The notes: a model not told the origin generated them from the letters alone. Counted from the stretch's first letter, positions 32,877-44,490 are shown. The stretch is DNA of 64,000 nt from Cellulomonas chengniuliangii (GCF_024508335.1 NZ_CP101988.1:682001-746000), one strand, 5' to 3'. Made by a program: numbers and translations.

Positions 32877-33698
32877 ATGAACTCGACCGGTGCGGACCCC
32901 CTGCCGCGCCGTCGCGACCTCCGGGCGTGGCGGGAACGACGTGCTCGGAGGTTGCGCACGCTGCGGCGGGTGGTCGGCGTCTCGGCCGTCGTGGCGCTCG
33001 GCGCGGTGGCGGTCGTCGCCTCTCCCGTGCTCCGCGACGAGACCGGCGCCGTGCACCTCGCGGGCCTCCCGGACCGCGTCACGGCGCTGGCCGACCGTGG
33101 AGGCCAGACGGTGTCGCGCAGCAGTTCCCGCGAGGGGGAGCCGCAGGTCAGCGCGGCAGCGGAGGGCAGCGACCCGCACGCGGCGGACACTGCGGCGCCC
33201 CCCGGCGAGGTCGCGGCGCCTGCCCCCGCGCCCGCCGACCCCGCACAGCCCCCTGCCGAGGGAGCCCCGGTCTCACCGGACCCGGCGGCGCAGGAGCCGC
33301 CGCCCGCGGAGCCTCCCGTGCCCTCCGGCGCCACCGCCGCGGAGGAGTTCGCGGCGAGCCTGACCGCCCTCACCAACGAGCAGCGCCTCGCCGGTGGGCT
33401 CGCCACGCTCGCCACCTCGGGCTGCGCGGCGTCGCAGGCCGTCGAGCGCGCAGCGCTCCTGGTGGCTGAGGGCCGCTTCGAGCACGACCCGCTCGGCCCC
33501 GTCCTCGGCGCCTGCGGCGGGCGGACCGTCGGCGAGAACCTCGCGCTCGGCCACCGGACCCCCGCGGACATGACCGCGGGCTGGATGGGGTCGGCGGGCC
33601 ACCGGGCGAACATCCTGCGCGTGTCCCACACGTCGATCGGCGTCGGGTGCGTCGAGGGCCCGCGCGGCATGCTCTGCGCCCAGGTCTTCCTCGGTTAG
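32877..33698 (+). CDS. Secreted/membrane-anchored CAP (SCP-like) domain protein
   Basis: A basic N-terminus (RRRDLRAWRERRARR) precedes one membrane helix (VVGVSAVVALGAVAVVASPVL), a Pro/Ala/Glu linker and a C-terminal CAP/SCP domain (about residues 160-273). The CAP domain has FAASLTALTNEQRLAGG, GENLALGHRTP, GWMGSAGHRANIL and IGVGCVEGP. Two or more cysteines in the domain suggest disulfides outside the cell. The function of bacterial CAP proteins is unknown. The start is uncertain: ATG 32877 is chosen because GATAAC at 32862 looks like a -10, but ATG 32829 would add 16 residues. It follows the chemotaxis cluster directly. Confidence 0.85.
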   Translation: MNSTGADPLPRRRDLRAWRERRARRLRTLRRVVGVSAVVALGAVAVVASPVLRDETGAVHLAGLPDRVTALADRGGQTVSRSSSREGEPQVSAAAEGSDPHAADTAAPPGEVAAPAPAPADPAQPPAEGAPVSPDPAAQEPPPAEPPVPSGATAAEEFAASLTALTNEQRLAGGLATLATSGCAASQAVERAALLVAEGRFEHDPLGPVLGACGGRTVGENLALGHRTPADMTAGWMGSAGHRANILRVSHTSIGVGCVEGPRGMLCAQVFLG

Positions 33699-33791
33699 CG
33701 AGCTCCACGGAAGGGCGTCTGGACCCGTCGTGTTTCCGGCGTATTAACAAGCCTGGACACTGTCCAATCCCCTCCAGCCCGATCTGCCATC

Positions 33792-35279
33792 ATGCCCGCC
33801 ATGGCGACAACTTCCCCCGAGGTCGTGAAGACGTCACCCCCCCAGGGCGCTCTCGACCGCTTCTTCAAGATCACCGAGCGTGGCTCGACCGTCGGCGCGG
33901 AGATCCGCGGCGGCCTGGTCACGTTCTTCGCGATGAGCTACATCATCGTCCTCAACCCGATCATCCTCGGCTACGTCCAGGACGGCACCGGCCAGTTCCT
34001 CGGTGGGGGCGACGCGCCCAACCTCTCGATGATCGCCGCTGCCACCGCGCTGGTCGCTGGCGTGCTGACGATCGTCATGGGCGTGGTCGCCAACTTCCCG
34101 CTCGCGCTCGCCGCCGGCCTGGGCCTGAACGCCGTGGTGGCGTTCTCCATCGCCGTGCTGCCCGAGATGACCTGGGCCGACGCCATGGGCATCGTGGTGC
34201 TCGAGGGCCTCATCATCCTGGCGCTCGTGCTGACCGGCTTCCGTGAGGCGGTCTTCAAGGCGGTGCCGGCCCCGCTCAAGACGGCCATCAGCGTGGGCAT
34301 CGGCCTGTTCATCGCCTTCCTGGGCCTGATCAACTCCGGCTTCGTGCGGGTCGGCGAGGCCACCCCCGTCGAGATGGGCGTGGGCGGCTCGCTCAGCGGC
34401 TGGCCCGTCCTGGTCTTCGTCGTCGGACTGGTCGTCGCCATCGTCCTGATGGTCCGCAAGATCAAGGGCGCGATCCTCATCGCCATCCTCACCTCGACGG
34501 TGCTCGCCGTGATCATCGAGGCGATCGCGAAGATCGGGCCGCAGAACACCGACGGCACGAACCCCACCGGCTGGGAGCTCAACGCCCCCACCATCCCCGA
34601 CTCGATCGTCAGCGTCCCCGACTTCGGCCTGCTCGGGCAGTTCTCCCTGTTCGGCTCGTTCGGCAAGATCGGCGTGGTCGCGGTCATCCTGCTGGTCTTC
34701 TCGATCCTGCTCGCGGACTTCTTCGACACGATGGGCACCATGGTGGCCGTCGGTGGCGAGGCCGGCCTGCTCGACGAGGACGGCAACCCGCCCAAGACCA
34801 AGCAGATCCTGATCGTGGACTCGGTGGCGGCCGCGGCGGGTGGCGCCGCTGGCGTCTCGTCCAACACGAGCTTCGTGGAGTCGAGCGCGGGCGTCGGCGA
34901 CGGCGCGCGCACCGGCCTGGCGTCGGTCGTCACCGGCATCGCGTTCCTGCTCGCCACGTTCCTGTCCCCGCTGGTGGACATGGTCCCGTCCGAGGCTGCC
35001 GCCCCGGCGCTCGTCGTGGTCGGCTTCCTGATGGTCATGCAGGTCACCGGCATCGACTGGAAGAACTTCGAGATCGCCATCCCGGCGTTCTTCACCATGA
35101 TCATGATGCCGTTCACCTACTCGATCACCGCGGGCATCGGCGCGGGCTTCATCGCCTTCGTCGTCATCAAGCTCGCGGTCGGCAAGATCCGCGAGATCCA
35201 CCCGTTGATGTGGGTCGCGGGCCTGCTGTTCCTCGCCTACTTCACGCTCGGCCCGATCAAGGACGCGCTCGGCGTCTGA
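33792..35279 (+). CDS. AzgA-type NCS2 purine (adenine/guanine/hypoxanthine) permease
   Basis: This 495-residue polytopic membrane protein matches the AzgA/PbuG branch of the nucleobase:cation symporter 2 family. The N-terminal GSTVGAEIRGGLVTFFAMSY is the branch hallmark. Later segments DFFDTMGTMVAVGGEAGL, VSSNTSFVESSAGVGDGARTG and FTYSITAGIGAGFI also match. The expected substrate is adenine, guanine or hypoxanthine. The start is ATG 33792, with an alternative at 33801. TATTAAC about 50 bases upstream may be the -10. A long hairpin (35295-35331) closes the gene. Confidence 0.92.
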   Translation: MPAMATTSPEVVKTSPPQGALDRFFKITERGSTVGAEIRGGLVTFFAMSYIIVLNPIILGYVQDGTGQFLGGGDAPNLSMIAAATALVAGVLTIVMGVVANFPLALAAGLGLNAVVAFSIAVLPEMTWADAMGIVVLEGLIILALVLTGFREAVFKAVPAPLKTAISVGIGLFIAFLGLINSGFVRVGEATPVEMGVGGSLSGWPVLVFVVGLVVAIVLMVRKIKGAILIAILTSTVLAVIIEAIAKIGPQNTDGTNPTGWELNAPTIPDSIVSVPDFGLLGQFSLFGSFGKIGVVAVILLVFSILLADFFDTMGTMVAVGGEAGLLDEDGNPPKTKQILIVDSVAAAAGGAAGVSSNTSFVESSAGVGDGARTGLASVVTGIAFLLATFLSPLVDMVPSEAAAPALVVVGFLMVMQVTGIDWKNFEIAIPAFFTMIMMPFTYSITAGIGAGFIAFVVIKLAVGKIREIHPLMWVAGLLFLAYFTLGPIKDALGV

Positions 35280-35760
35280 CCTCCCCCTGCTCGTGAGCCG
35301 GGCCCGCCCCTTCGGGGGAGGGGCCCGGCTCGCGGCGTCTCCGGGCCAGCCACAGCTGGGCGGCCAGGAGCAGGCCGAGGCCCACGGCCGCCCCTGCCGT
35401 GTTGAGGACGACGTCCTGGACCGTGGGCACGCGGCTCGGCAGGAACGCGCGCTGGGCCAGCTCGATGGCCGTCGAGGTGGCGCACGCCGCGCCGACCACG
35501 ATGGCCGCGCGCTGACGCGTCCCGTCCAGCAGCAGCCCCACGAGCACCCCGAACGGGACGAACATGAGGACGTTCGACACCGCCTCCACGCCGTCGTAGG
35601 TCACCGGGGCGCCCCGGTCCGCGAGCCAGGCGATGACCTCCCGCACCACGTCGAAGGTCTCCGGCTCGGCGGGCTCGGGCCGCAGCGTCATCCGGGCGAC
35701 GAGCGCGAGGTAGCCGGCGAGGGCGGCGATCAGCAGGGCCTGGCGGCGGGGTCCCGACAT
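35257..35760 (-). CDS. VanZ-family membrane protein
   Basis: This 167-residue protein has four predicted membrane helices and the VanZ-like pattern: VEAVSNVLMFVPFGVLVGLL (the conserved N-x-x-x-F-x-P-x-G motif) and STAIELAQRAFLPSRVPTVQDVVLNTAGAAVG (E-x-x-Q ... D-x-x-x-N-x-x-G). VanZ proteins are associated with resistance to glycopeptides such as teicoplanin, but most homologues have no known role. The last 25 residues are charged and overlap the hairpin and the 3' end of the permease (23 bases), so the true C-terminus may be fortuitous. Confidence 0.83.
   Translation of the reverse strand: MSGPRRQALLIAALAGYLALVARMTLRPEPAEPETFDVVREVIAWLADRGAPVTYDGVEAVSNVLMFVPFGVLVGLLLDGTRQRAAIVVGAACATSTAIELAQRAFLPSRVPTVQDVVLNTAGAAVGLGLLLAAQLWLARRRREPGPSPEGAGPAHEQGEVRRRARP
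35295..35331. terminator. Long bidirectional hairpin with TTCG tetraloop, inside the vanZ-like coding end
   Basis: GAGCCGGGCCC (35295-35305) pairs with GGGCCCGGCTC (35321-35331), enclosing CCCC-TTCG-GGGG. It lies 16 bases after the permease stop and can serve both converging genes, although it is within the last codons of the VanZ-like reading frame. Confidence 0.8.
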
Positions 35761-35830
35761 CGGCCCAGCGTAGGCGGCGGCCCGCTGGGCGGCTGAGGGC
35801 CGGCGCCAGGCCGGCGGAGCGTGTGGGGTT

Positions 35831-35860
35831 TTGATTGCATTGGGTAATGAGTTAAGGTAA
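35831..35860 (+). promoter_or_regulatory. AT-rich promoter/operator segment upstream of marR
   Basis: This is a markedly AT-rich island in a GC-rich context, containing the inverted repeat CATT-GGGT-AATG (35838-35849), five bases before the marR ATG at 35865. MarR proteins usually bind such short palindromes over their own promoter. The proposal is from sequence pattern only. Confidence 0.5.
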
Positions 35861-35864
35861 CGAC

Positions 35865-36371
35865 ATGTCCTCTGCTCCCGTTGCCCCCGGCGTGTCCGGC
35901 GGGGCAGTGGCAGCCTCGACCGCCTCCCCAGGCCCGGTCACGGCCAAGCAGTGCCGTCCGCGCGAGCTCGCGGGGGACATGCGGGTGGCGGTGTTCCGGA
36001 CGGCGCGCCGCGTGCGGTCCGAGCGAGGCTCCGCCGACCTGTCCGACTCGCAGTTCTCCGTCCTCGCCTGGCTGCACCAGAACGGGCCCATGGCCCCCGG
36101 AGCCCTGGCCGAGCGCCAGCACGTCCAGCCGCCGTCCATGACGCGCACGGTGAACTCCCTCGTGGAGCTCGGCCTCGTCGCGAAGGGCGAGCATCCGACC
36201 GACAAGCGCCAGGTCGTCGTGAGCCTCACCGACGCGGGCACGGCCGAGGTCCGCGAGACCCGCCGCCGCCGCGACGAGTGGCTGACCCGCCGGCTCGCGT
36301 CGTTCACCCCGGAGGAACGCGCCACGCTCGCCGAGGCGACGGTGCTCTTGAGGAGGCTCGTCGCCGAGTGA
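35865..36371 (+). CDS. MarR-family transcriptional regulator
   Basis: This 168-residue winged-helix protein has the MarR core: LSDSQFSVLAWLHQNGPMAPGALAER, recognition helix region PSMTRTVNSLVELGLV, and wing HPTDKRQVVVSLTDAG. The ATG lies immediately after an AT-rich palindromic segment, likely its autoregulatory site. Its stop overlaps (GTGA) the start of an MFS exporter, so it probably represses that operon until an effector binds. Confidence 0.92.
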   Translation: MSSAPVAPGVSGGAVAASTASPGPVTAKQCRPRELAGDMRVAVFRTARRVRSERGSADLSDSQFSVLAWLHQNGPMAPGALAERQHVQPPSMTRTVNSLVELGLVAKGEHPTDKRQVVVSLTDAGTAEVRETRRRRDEWLTRRLASFTPEERATLAEATVLLRRLVAE

Positions 36372-37699
36372 GCAACACCTTCGCCTCCCTCAAGCACTTC
36401 AACTACAGGCTGTGGTTCGTCGGCGCCCTGGTCGCCAACATCGGCACCTGGATGCAGCGCGTCGCCCAGGACTGGCTCGTGCTCACCGTCCTCAGTGACG
36501 ACTCCGGCGTCGCCGTCGGCATCACCACGGCCCTGCAGTTCGCGCCGACTCTGCTGCTGTCCGCCTGGGCGGGCTTGCTGGCCGACCGCGTCGACCGGCG
36601 CAAGCTGCTGATCGGCACCCAGGCTGCCCAGGCGGTGCTCGCCCTCGGGCTCGGCGCCCTGGTGCTCAGCGGCCACGCCGAGCTGTGGCACGTGTACGTC
36701 TTCGCCGCGGCGCTCGGCTGCGTCTCCGCGATCGACGGCCCCGTCCGGCAGACGTTCGTCGCCGAGATGGTGCCCGCCGCCGGCCTGTCCAACGCCGTGG
36801 GGCTCAACAGCGCGTCGTTCAACGCCGCGCGGCTCGTGGGCCCCGGCCTCGCCGGCCTGCTCATCGCCTGGGTTGGCACCGGCTGGGTCTTCATGATCAA
36901 CGGCGTCACCTTCGTCGCGACCATCTTCGCGCTCACCCAGATGCGCCTCACCGAGCTGTACCCCCTGCCCACGGTGGCGCGCGCCAAGGGACAGATCCGC
37001 GAGGGCATCGCCTACGTGCGCCAGCGCAGCGACATCCTGGTGATCATGGTCGTGGTGGGCGTCGTGTCCACGTTCGGCCTCAACTTCCAGCTGACCAGCG
37101 CCATGATGGCCCGCACCGAGTTCGACCGCGGCGCCAGCGAGTACGGGATCCTCGGGTCCGTGCTGGCCATCGGGTCCCTCGCGGGCGCGCTGATGGCCGC
37201 GCGGCGTGAGCGCCCCCGGGTGCGCCTGGTCATCGGATCCGCGTTCGCCTTCGGCGTCTTGAGCGGCGCGATGGCGCTCATGCCCACGTACCCGAGCTAT
37301 GCGGTGTCGTGCATCCCGGTCGGCTTCGCGTCGCTCACCATGATGACGGCGGCGAACACGACCATCCAGATGACCACCGACCCCGCGGTACGCGGACGCG
37401 TCATGTCGCTGTACATGATCGTCTTCCTCGGGGCCACGCCCGTCGGGTCGCCTATCGTCGGCTGGGTGGCCGAGGAGTTCGGCGCGCGGTGGGCCATCGG
37501 CATCGGCTCGATCTCCGCGCTGCTGGTCGCGACCGGCGCCGCGATCTGGGCCAAGCGGCACTGGCATCTCGACGTGCGGTACCGGGTGCGCAGCCGCCCG
37601 CACCTGGACATCCGCTACCCCGTGCTGACCGCGGCGCCCCAGCCGGAGACCGCCGAGCTCCGCGCCCGGCAGGCCACCACGGCCACCACCGCGGACTGA
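36368..37699 (+). CDS. MFS exporter (EntS/MFS_3-like), under MarR
   Basis: This 443-residue transporter has about twelve membrane helices. The N-terminal pattern FNYRLWFVGALVANIGTWMQRVAQDWLVL and LLADRVDRRKLLIGTQ are characteristic of the MFS_3 (enterobactin exporter-like) group. The start is GTG 36368, overlapping the marR stop. The pairing suggests drug or toxic-compound efflux controlled by the upstream regulator; the substrate is unknown. The 3' end sits in a direct repeat (GCGGACTGAGCCCG, twice) and a hairpin shared with the convergent gene. Confidence 0.9.
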   Translation: MSNTFASLKHFNYRLWFVGALVANIGTWMQRVAQDWLVLTVLSDDSGVAVGITTALQFAPTLLLSAWAGLLADRVDRRKLLIGTQAAQAVLALGLGALVLSGHAELWHVYVFAAALGCVSAIDGPVRQTFVAEMVPAAGLSNAVGLNSASFNAARLVGPGLAGLLIAWVGTGWVFMINGVTFVATIFALTQMRLTELYPLPTVARAKGQIREGIAYVRQRSDILVIMVVVGVVSTFGLNFQLTSAMMARTEFDRGASEYGILGSVLAIGSLAGALMAARRERPRVRLVIGSAFAFGVLSGAMALMPTYPSYAVSCIPVGFASLTMMTAANTTIQMTTDPAVRGRVMSLYMIVFLGATPVGSPIVGWVAEEFGARWAIGIGSISALLVATGAAIWAKRHWHLDVRYRVRSRPHLDIRYPVLTAAPQPETAELRARQATTATTAD

Positions 37700-37704
37700 G
37701 CCCG

Positions 37705-37730
37705 GCGGACTGAGCCCGGCTCCGGTCCGC
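37705..37730. terminator. Hairpin between convergent MFS genes
   Basis: GCGGAC (37705-37710) pairs with GTCCGC (37725-37730), and within it GAGC pairs with GCTC around a CCG loop. It lies between the + strand MFS stop (37699) and the - strand MFS stop (37731-37733). Confidence 0.6.
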
Positions 37731-40924
<3,194 letters not shown>

Positions 40925-41052
40925 GCGCACGAGCACAACCCCCCTGCGGTGACGCGTCGATGACGTCGACGTGACGAACGTCACGGCGGGCTCCTGACCG
41001 GCGTGGTCCGATCAGCCACGCTTACGCCCAGGTCAGACCCACGCCACTCCCA

Positions 41053-41080
41053 CGGCCCCGTGTGTTGTCGCACGGGGCCG
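41053..41080 (+). terminator. GC hairpin downstream of ideR (10-bp perfect stem)
   Basis: CGGCCCCGTG (41053-41062) pairs with CACGGGGCCG (41071-41080), 8-base loop. It separates ideR from the riboswitch-controlled hydrolase unit. No T-tract. Confidence 0.65.
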
Positions 41081-41115
41081 AAGTGTTGCCCCAGCCGGGA
41101 GATCGTGACCGGAGC

Positions 41116-41144
41116 GTGACATGGCAGCGGGTCTGCTGTACGTT
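41116..41144 (+). promoter_or_regulatory. Candidate vegetative promoter for the riboswitch leader
   Basis: GTGACA (41116-41121, one mismatch to TTGACA) and TACGTT (41139-41144) are separated by 17 bases. Transcription would start near 41151, just before the riboswitch aptamer. Confidence 0.5.
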
Positions 41145-41174
41145 CAGTCCTGCTTCAAGGAACCCTCCTCCCTT

Positions 41175-41362
41175 TGAAGCCCTCGAGCGGAACGCCGAAC
41201 CCTGCCGCCGCACGAGGTCCGTACAACTTCGCCGGCAGGGGCGGGGGACCCACGTAGTGGGCGCTGATGTCTAGCGTCCTTGGGGTGAAGCCGAGGGACG
41301 GAACGTCGTCCATCGGCCGGGTGTTCTCCCACCCGAACCCGACAGCTCACCTCGTAGGCGAC
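41175..41362 (+). promoter_or_regulatory. c-di-AMP riboswitch (ydaO/yuaA leader) upstream of an NlpC/P60 hydrolase
   Basis: The leader carries the conserved blocks of the ydaO class: GCCGAACCCTGCC, GGCAGGGGCGGGGGACCCA, CCTTGGGGTGAAGCC and the closing GACAGCTCACCTCGTAGGCGA. In actinobacteria this class senses cyclic di-AMP and controls peptidoglycan hydrolases such as RpfA and NlpC/P60 proteins, matching the gene that follows. Binding of c-di-AMP turns these genes off in studied cases. The ribosome site AGGAGAGG (41363-41370) follows the aptamer directly, with no separate terminator visible. Boundaries are approximate. Confidence 0.88.
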
Positions 41363-41376
41363 AGGAGAGGCACCTT

Positions 41377-42147
41377 GTGACCGTGAGCTCGAACCGTGCG
41401 CGCCACCGCGCCGCGCGCCGCCCCGTGACACCACTGACCGACCTCGCACATGCCGCAACCGAGTCCATAGGCGTTGTCGGCCGCCGGACCGCTGTCGTCG
41501 CCGCCACCTCTGGCCTCGTCGTCACCATGATGGGCACCAGCGCCACCGCCGCGAACTCGGGCACCGCTGCCGGTTCGCTCCCCGCCGTCGACACCTCGGC
41601 TCTCACCGCCTCGGCCCGCGCGGTCCTCGAGACCGCCCCGGTCGTCACCGCACCGGTCGATGCCGCGTGGTCGTTCGACGCCCCCGCAGTCGAGGCTGTG
41701 GCCCCCGTCGTCGCCCCCACGCGTGCCGCCACCCGCGCTGCCGCCAGCACCCAGGCCGTCTCCCGCACGACGGAGCGCGCGGCGGTCGCCGCCAGCTCCG
41801 TCCCGCAGTCGGTGGCCGGCAACTCCGTCCTGGAGATCGCGGCGCTGTACGTCGGCGTCCCGTACGTCTCCGGCGGCACCACGCCCGACGGCTTCGACTG
41901 CTCCGGCTTCGTGTCCTACGTCTACGGCCAGCTCGGCATCTCGCTGCCCCGCACGTCCGCGGGCATCAAGGCCGCGGGCACCGTCATCTCGCGTGACGAG
42001 GCGAAGGCCGGCGACCTGATCTGGAGCCCCGGCCACATCTCGATCTACGCCGGCGGCGACCAGCAGATCGACTCGCCCCGCCCGGGCAAGACGGTTCAGT
42101 TCCGCTCCATCTGGCAGAGCGCGCCGGTCTTCCTGCGCATCGGCTGA
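41377..42147 (+). CDS. Secreted NlpC/P60 cell-wall endopeptidase
   Basis: This 256-residue protein has a long N-terminal region including a hydrophobic signal segment (TAVVAATSGLVVTMMGTSATA, about 41-61), an Ala/Val/Thr linker, and a C-terminal NlpC/P60 domain from about residue 150. Catalytic residues are Cys in GFDCSGFVSYVYG and His in SPGHISIYAGGDQQ. It is expected to cleave peptidoglycan stem peptides outside the cell. GTG 41377 is preceded by AGGAGAGG. The c-di-AMP riboswitch in its leader links wall hydrolysis to turgor/potassium signalling. Its catalytic domain resembles the flagellar-operon NlpC/P60 at 5424. Confidence 0.93.
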   Translation: MTVSSNRARHRAARRPVTPLTDLAHAATESIGVVGRRTAVVAATSGLVVTMMGTSATAANSGTAAGSLPAVDTSALTASARAVLETAPVVTAPVDAAWSFDAPAVEAVAPVVAPTRAATRAAASTQAVSRTTERAAVAASSVPQSVAGNSVLEIAALYVGVPYVSGGTTPDGFDCSGFVSYVYGQLGISLPRTSAGIKAAGTVISRDEAKAGDLIWSPGHISIYAGGDQQIDSPRPGKTVQFRSIWQSAPVFLRIG

Positions 42148-42158
42148 CACCACCTGCA

Positions 42159-42196
42159 CGAAGGGCCTCGGCGACTCAGGTCGCCGGGGCCCTTCG
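42159..42196 (+). terminator. Strong hairpin after the NlpC/P60 gene (17-bp stem, TCAG loop)
   Basis: CGAAGGGCCTCGGCGAC (42159-42175) pairs with GTCGCCGGGGCCCTTCG (42180-42196) with one T-G wobble and a four-base loop. There is no T-run. Confidence 0.85.
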
Positions 42197-42327
42197 GCGT
42201 CTCCACCCGGCGCATCGCCCAGAAAGACTGGGTGAGGGGAGAGGTGCCGCGTACGCTGGTCGCGCTTGCACCTCCCCCACGGGGCACTGGCAGCCAGCCG
42301 GGTCCCACTCCGGGCTTAGGAGTCGCC

Positions 42328-42834
42328 GTGCTGATGCCCACACCTCGCCGGACACTGCTGCTCAACGCCAGCATGGAGCCGCTCTGCGTCGTGAGCCTGC
42401 GGCGCGCGGTCAGCCTGGTGATGTCGGGCAAGGCCACGATCCTGGAGTCCGACGGCCGGCTGCTGCACTCGGAGCGCGCGGTGCTGCCCGCGCCCGTCGT
42501 GCTGTGCCTGACGCGCTATGTGCACGTGCCCGTTCGCCGCCCGCAGCCGCCCACCCGGCGCACGGTGCTGCAGCGCGACGCGTACCGGTGCGCGTACTGC
42601 GGCGGGGCCGCCGACACCGTGGACCACGTGCACCCCCGCTCGCGCGGCGGGCAGCACGAGTGGGCGAACGTGGTCGCGGCGTGCGCGCGGTGCAACCACC
42701 GCAAGGCCGACAGGCTGCTCACCGAGCTCGGTTGGGAGCTGTCGTACGTGCCGCGGAGCCCGCGCGGGTCGTCGGTGCTGGTCGCGGGCATCGTCGCGGT
42801 CGAGCCCGCGTGGTCGGCGTACCTGGTGGCTTGA
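42328..42834 (+). CDS. HNH endonuclease family protein
   Basis: This 168-residue protein is typical of the widespread actinobacterial HNH family. An N-terminal segment LLLNASMEPLCVVSLRRAVSL precedes the HNH domain (about 85-135): CAYCGGAADTVDHVHPRSRGG, then WANVVAACARCNHRKADRL. The two CxxC pairs bind zinc and the His-Asn-His form the nuclease site. Its biological role is not established. The start is GTG 42328 with TAGGAG five bases upstream; ATG 42334 is possible. A longer GTG start at 42232 has no support. Confidence 0.9.
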   Translation: MLMPTPRRTLLLNASMEPLCVVSLRRAVSLVMSGKATILESDGRLLHSERAVLPAPVVLCLTRYVHVPVRRPQPPTRRTVLQRDAYRCAYCGGAADTVDHVHPRSRGGQHEWANVVAACARCNHRKADRLLTELGWELSYVPRSPRGSSVLVAGIVAVEPAWSAYLVA

Positions 42835-42939
42835 TCGTCAAGGATCTCTCAAGAACACGTCCAGGATGTCCCGCCGAAAGGTGCGCTGAGGGCATCGTCT
42901 GGGGCACACTGGCCGCGTGAGCCACAGGAGGCTGGACCC

Positions 42940-43890
42940 ATGACACACGATCCCACGGTGATGGTGGGGGTGGATGGCTCCGCTGCGAGCCTCCACGCCC
43001 TGGACTGGGCAGCGGCTGAGGCGCGAACCCGGGGGCACGCCCTCCGGATCGTCTGCTCGTACTCGGTGCCGTCGTTCACGGCGGCGTCACTCGACGGTGG
43101 CTACGCGGCGCTCGACGACACCGCGATCCTCGAGGGCGCACGCGCGGTGCTGCTGGAGGCCAAGGAGCGGGCTCGCGCGGACGGGCCCCTGGACGTGACG
43201 GCGACGGTCGCCACCGGTGACGCCACCGGCGTGCTCGTCGAGATGTCCCGCGAGGTGAGCCTCGCGGTGGTGGGGACCCGCGGGCGCGGTGGTTTCGCGG
43301 ACCGGCTGCTGGGCACGGTGTCGTCGGCGCTGCCGGCGCACGCGTACTGCCCGACGGTCGTGGTGCCGTTGCGCGGCGCCGACGGGTCTGCGGTGGCGGA
43401 CGACGGCCCGCTGCCCGCCGTGCGGCCGGTGCGCCGCATCGTGGTGGGCATCGACGGCTCCCCGCAGGCGGACCTGGCCCTCCGCCGCGCCATCGCCGAG
43501 GCCCGCGCCTGGGGCGCTGAACTGGTCGCGGTGGCGGGCGTGCCCGTGGGCGCCGGGGCGGGGATCCTCGCGTGGATGCCCGCGACGATCGATCACGAGC
43601 AGCTGCTCGCCGACGCCGCCGAGGGCCTCAACGTGGTGGTCGACCGCGCACTGGTGGACAACCCGGACATCACGGTGCGCCGCCACGTGCTCGACGGGAC
43701 CGGCGCCGAGCTGCTCACCGAGTTCTCCTCCGCGAGCGACCTGGTGGTGCTCGGGTCGCGGGGCCGCGGTGGCTTCGCAGGGCTGCTGCTCGGCTCGACC
43801 AGCCAGGCCGTGCTGCACCACGCGCAGTGCCCGGTGATGGTCGTGACCAACCGCTGCAAGGACGCGGGCGCCTCCGACGCACCGCAGTGA
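42940..43890 (+). CDS. Tandem universal stress protein (two UspA domains)
   Basis: This 316-residue protein is made of two UspA domains (about 6-145 and 165-305). Each has the start motif (VMVGVDGSAASL; IVVGIDGSPQAD) and the ATP-binding signature G-2x-G-9x-G-S/T (GTRGRGGFADRLLGTVS; GSRGRGGFAGLLLGSTS). Double-domain ATP-binding Usps are common in actinobacteria and are linked to hypoxia and stasis. ATG 42940 is preceded by AGGAGG. It stands alone, convergent with an Lrp-type regulator. Confidence 0.94.
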   Translation: MTHDPTVMVGVDGSAASLHALDWAAAEARTRGHALRIVCSYSVPSFTAASLDGGYAALDDTAILEGARAVLLEAKERARADGPLDVTATVATGDATGVLVEMSREVSLAVVGTRGRGGFADRLLGTVSSALPAHAYCPTVVVPLRGADGSAVADDGPLPAVRPVRRIVVGIDGSPQADLALRRAIAEARAWGAELVAVAGVPVGAGAGILAWMPATIDHEQLLADAAEGLNVVVDRALVDNPDITVRRHVLDGTGAELLTEFSSASDLVVLGSRGRGGFAGLLLGSTSQAVLHHAQCPVMVVTNRCKDAGASDAPQ

Positions 43891-43927
43891 CGCGCGGGAC
43901 CGGGGCGGCCGGGCGCCCTGCGTGGGC

Positions 43928-44416
43928 TTAGTCGGCGAGGGCCGGTGGCACCTCGGGGCGGCGCACGAGCGCTGACAGCACGATCGTCGACCTGGTCCGG
44001 GCGACGAACGGCTCGGCGGCGAGCCGCTCGACGACGCGCTCCAGGTGGCGCATGTCCCGGGCGCGCACCTGGACCATGAGGTCCACATCGCCGGTGACGG
44101 TGCTCGCGGAGACGACCTCGGGGTAGTGCTCGACGGCCGCCTGCATGGTCGCAGGGCTGGTGGAGCCGTGGCAGAACAGCTCGATGAACGCCTCGGTGGA
44201 CCAGCCCAGCGCCGCGGGGTCGAGCCGCACGGTGAAGCCCCGGACGACGCCGCGGGCCCGCAGGCGGTCGACGCGGCGCTTCACCGCAGGAGCGGACAAC
44301 GACACCACCGCGCCGATCTCCGCATAGCTGGCGCGGGCGTCCACGGACAGCGCCCGCAGGATCCCCTCGTCGAGCGCGTCGAGGGCTTCTGCCCTGGTCC
44401 CGGTCTCGTGCTGCAC
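43928..44416 (-). CDS. Lrp/AsnC-family transcriptional regulator
   Basis: This 162-residue regulator has an N-terminal helix-turn-helix (LDALDEGILRALSVDARASYAEIG, SLSAPAVKRRVDRLRARGVV) and a C-terminal ligand-binding RAM domain (VEHYPEVVSASTVTGDVDLMVQVRA, FVARTRSTIVLSAL). GTG 44416 gives a normal Lrp length; an ATG at 44473 would add 19 non-conserved residues. Such regulators are frequently found with rocD and DDAH-type genes in actinobacteria. These lie 1.4 kb away here, beyond a CAP-domain gene, so regulation of arginine/ornithine catabolism is a reasonable inference. Confidence 0.9.
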   Translation of the reverse strand: MQHETGTRAEALDALDEGILRALSVDARASYAEIGAVVSLSAPAVKRRVDRLRARGVVRGFTVRLDPAALGWSTEAFIELFCHGSTSPATMQAAVEHYPEVVSASTVTGDVDLMVQVRARDMRHLERVVERLAAEPFVARTRSTIVLSALVRRPEVPPALAD

Positions 44417-44490
44417 CCGCCCATGATGTCGTAGATCGACGAGGCGGCCGCGGCGCCCGAATTCGACCCACACAGGTTGCTCCCAGCGAC

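Noticed and set aside
40987-41014. TCCGATCA after ideR as a flagellar-type promoter
   Set aside because: No CTCA-like -35 at 15-17 bases and no motility gene follows.
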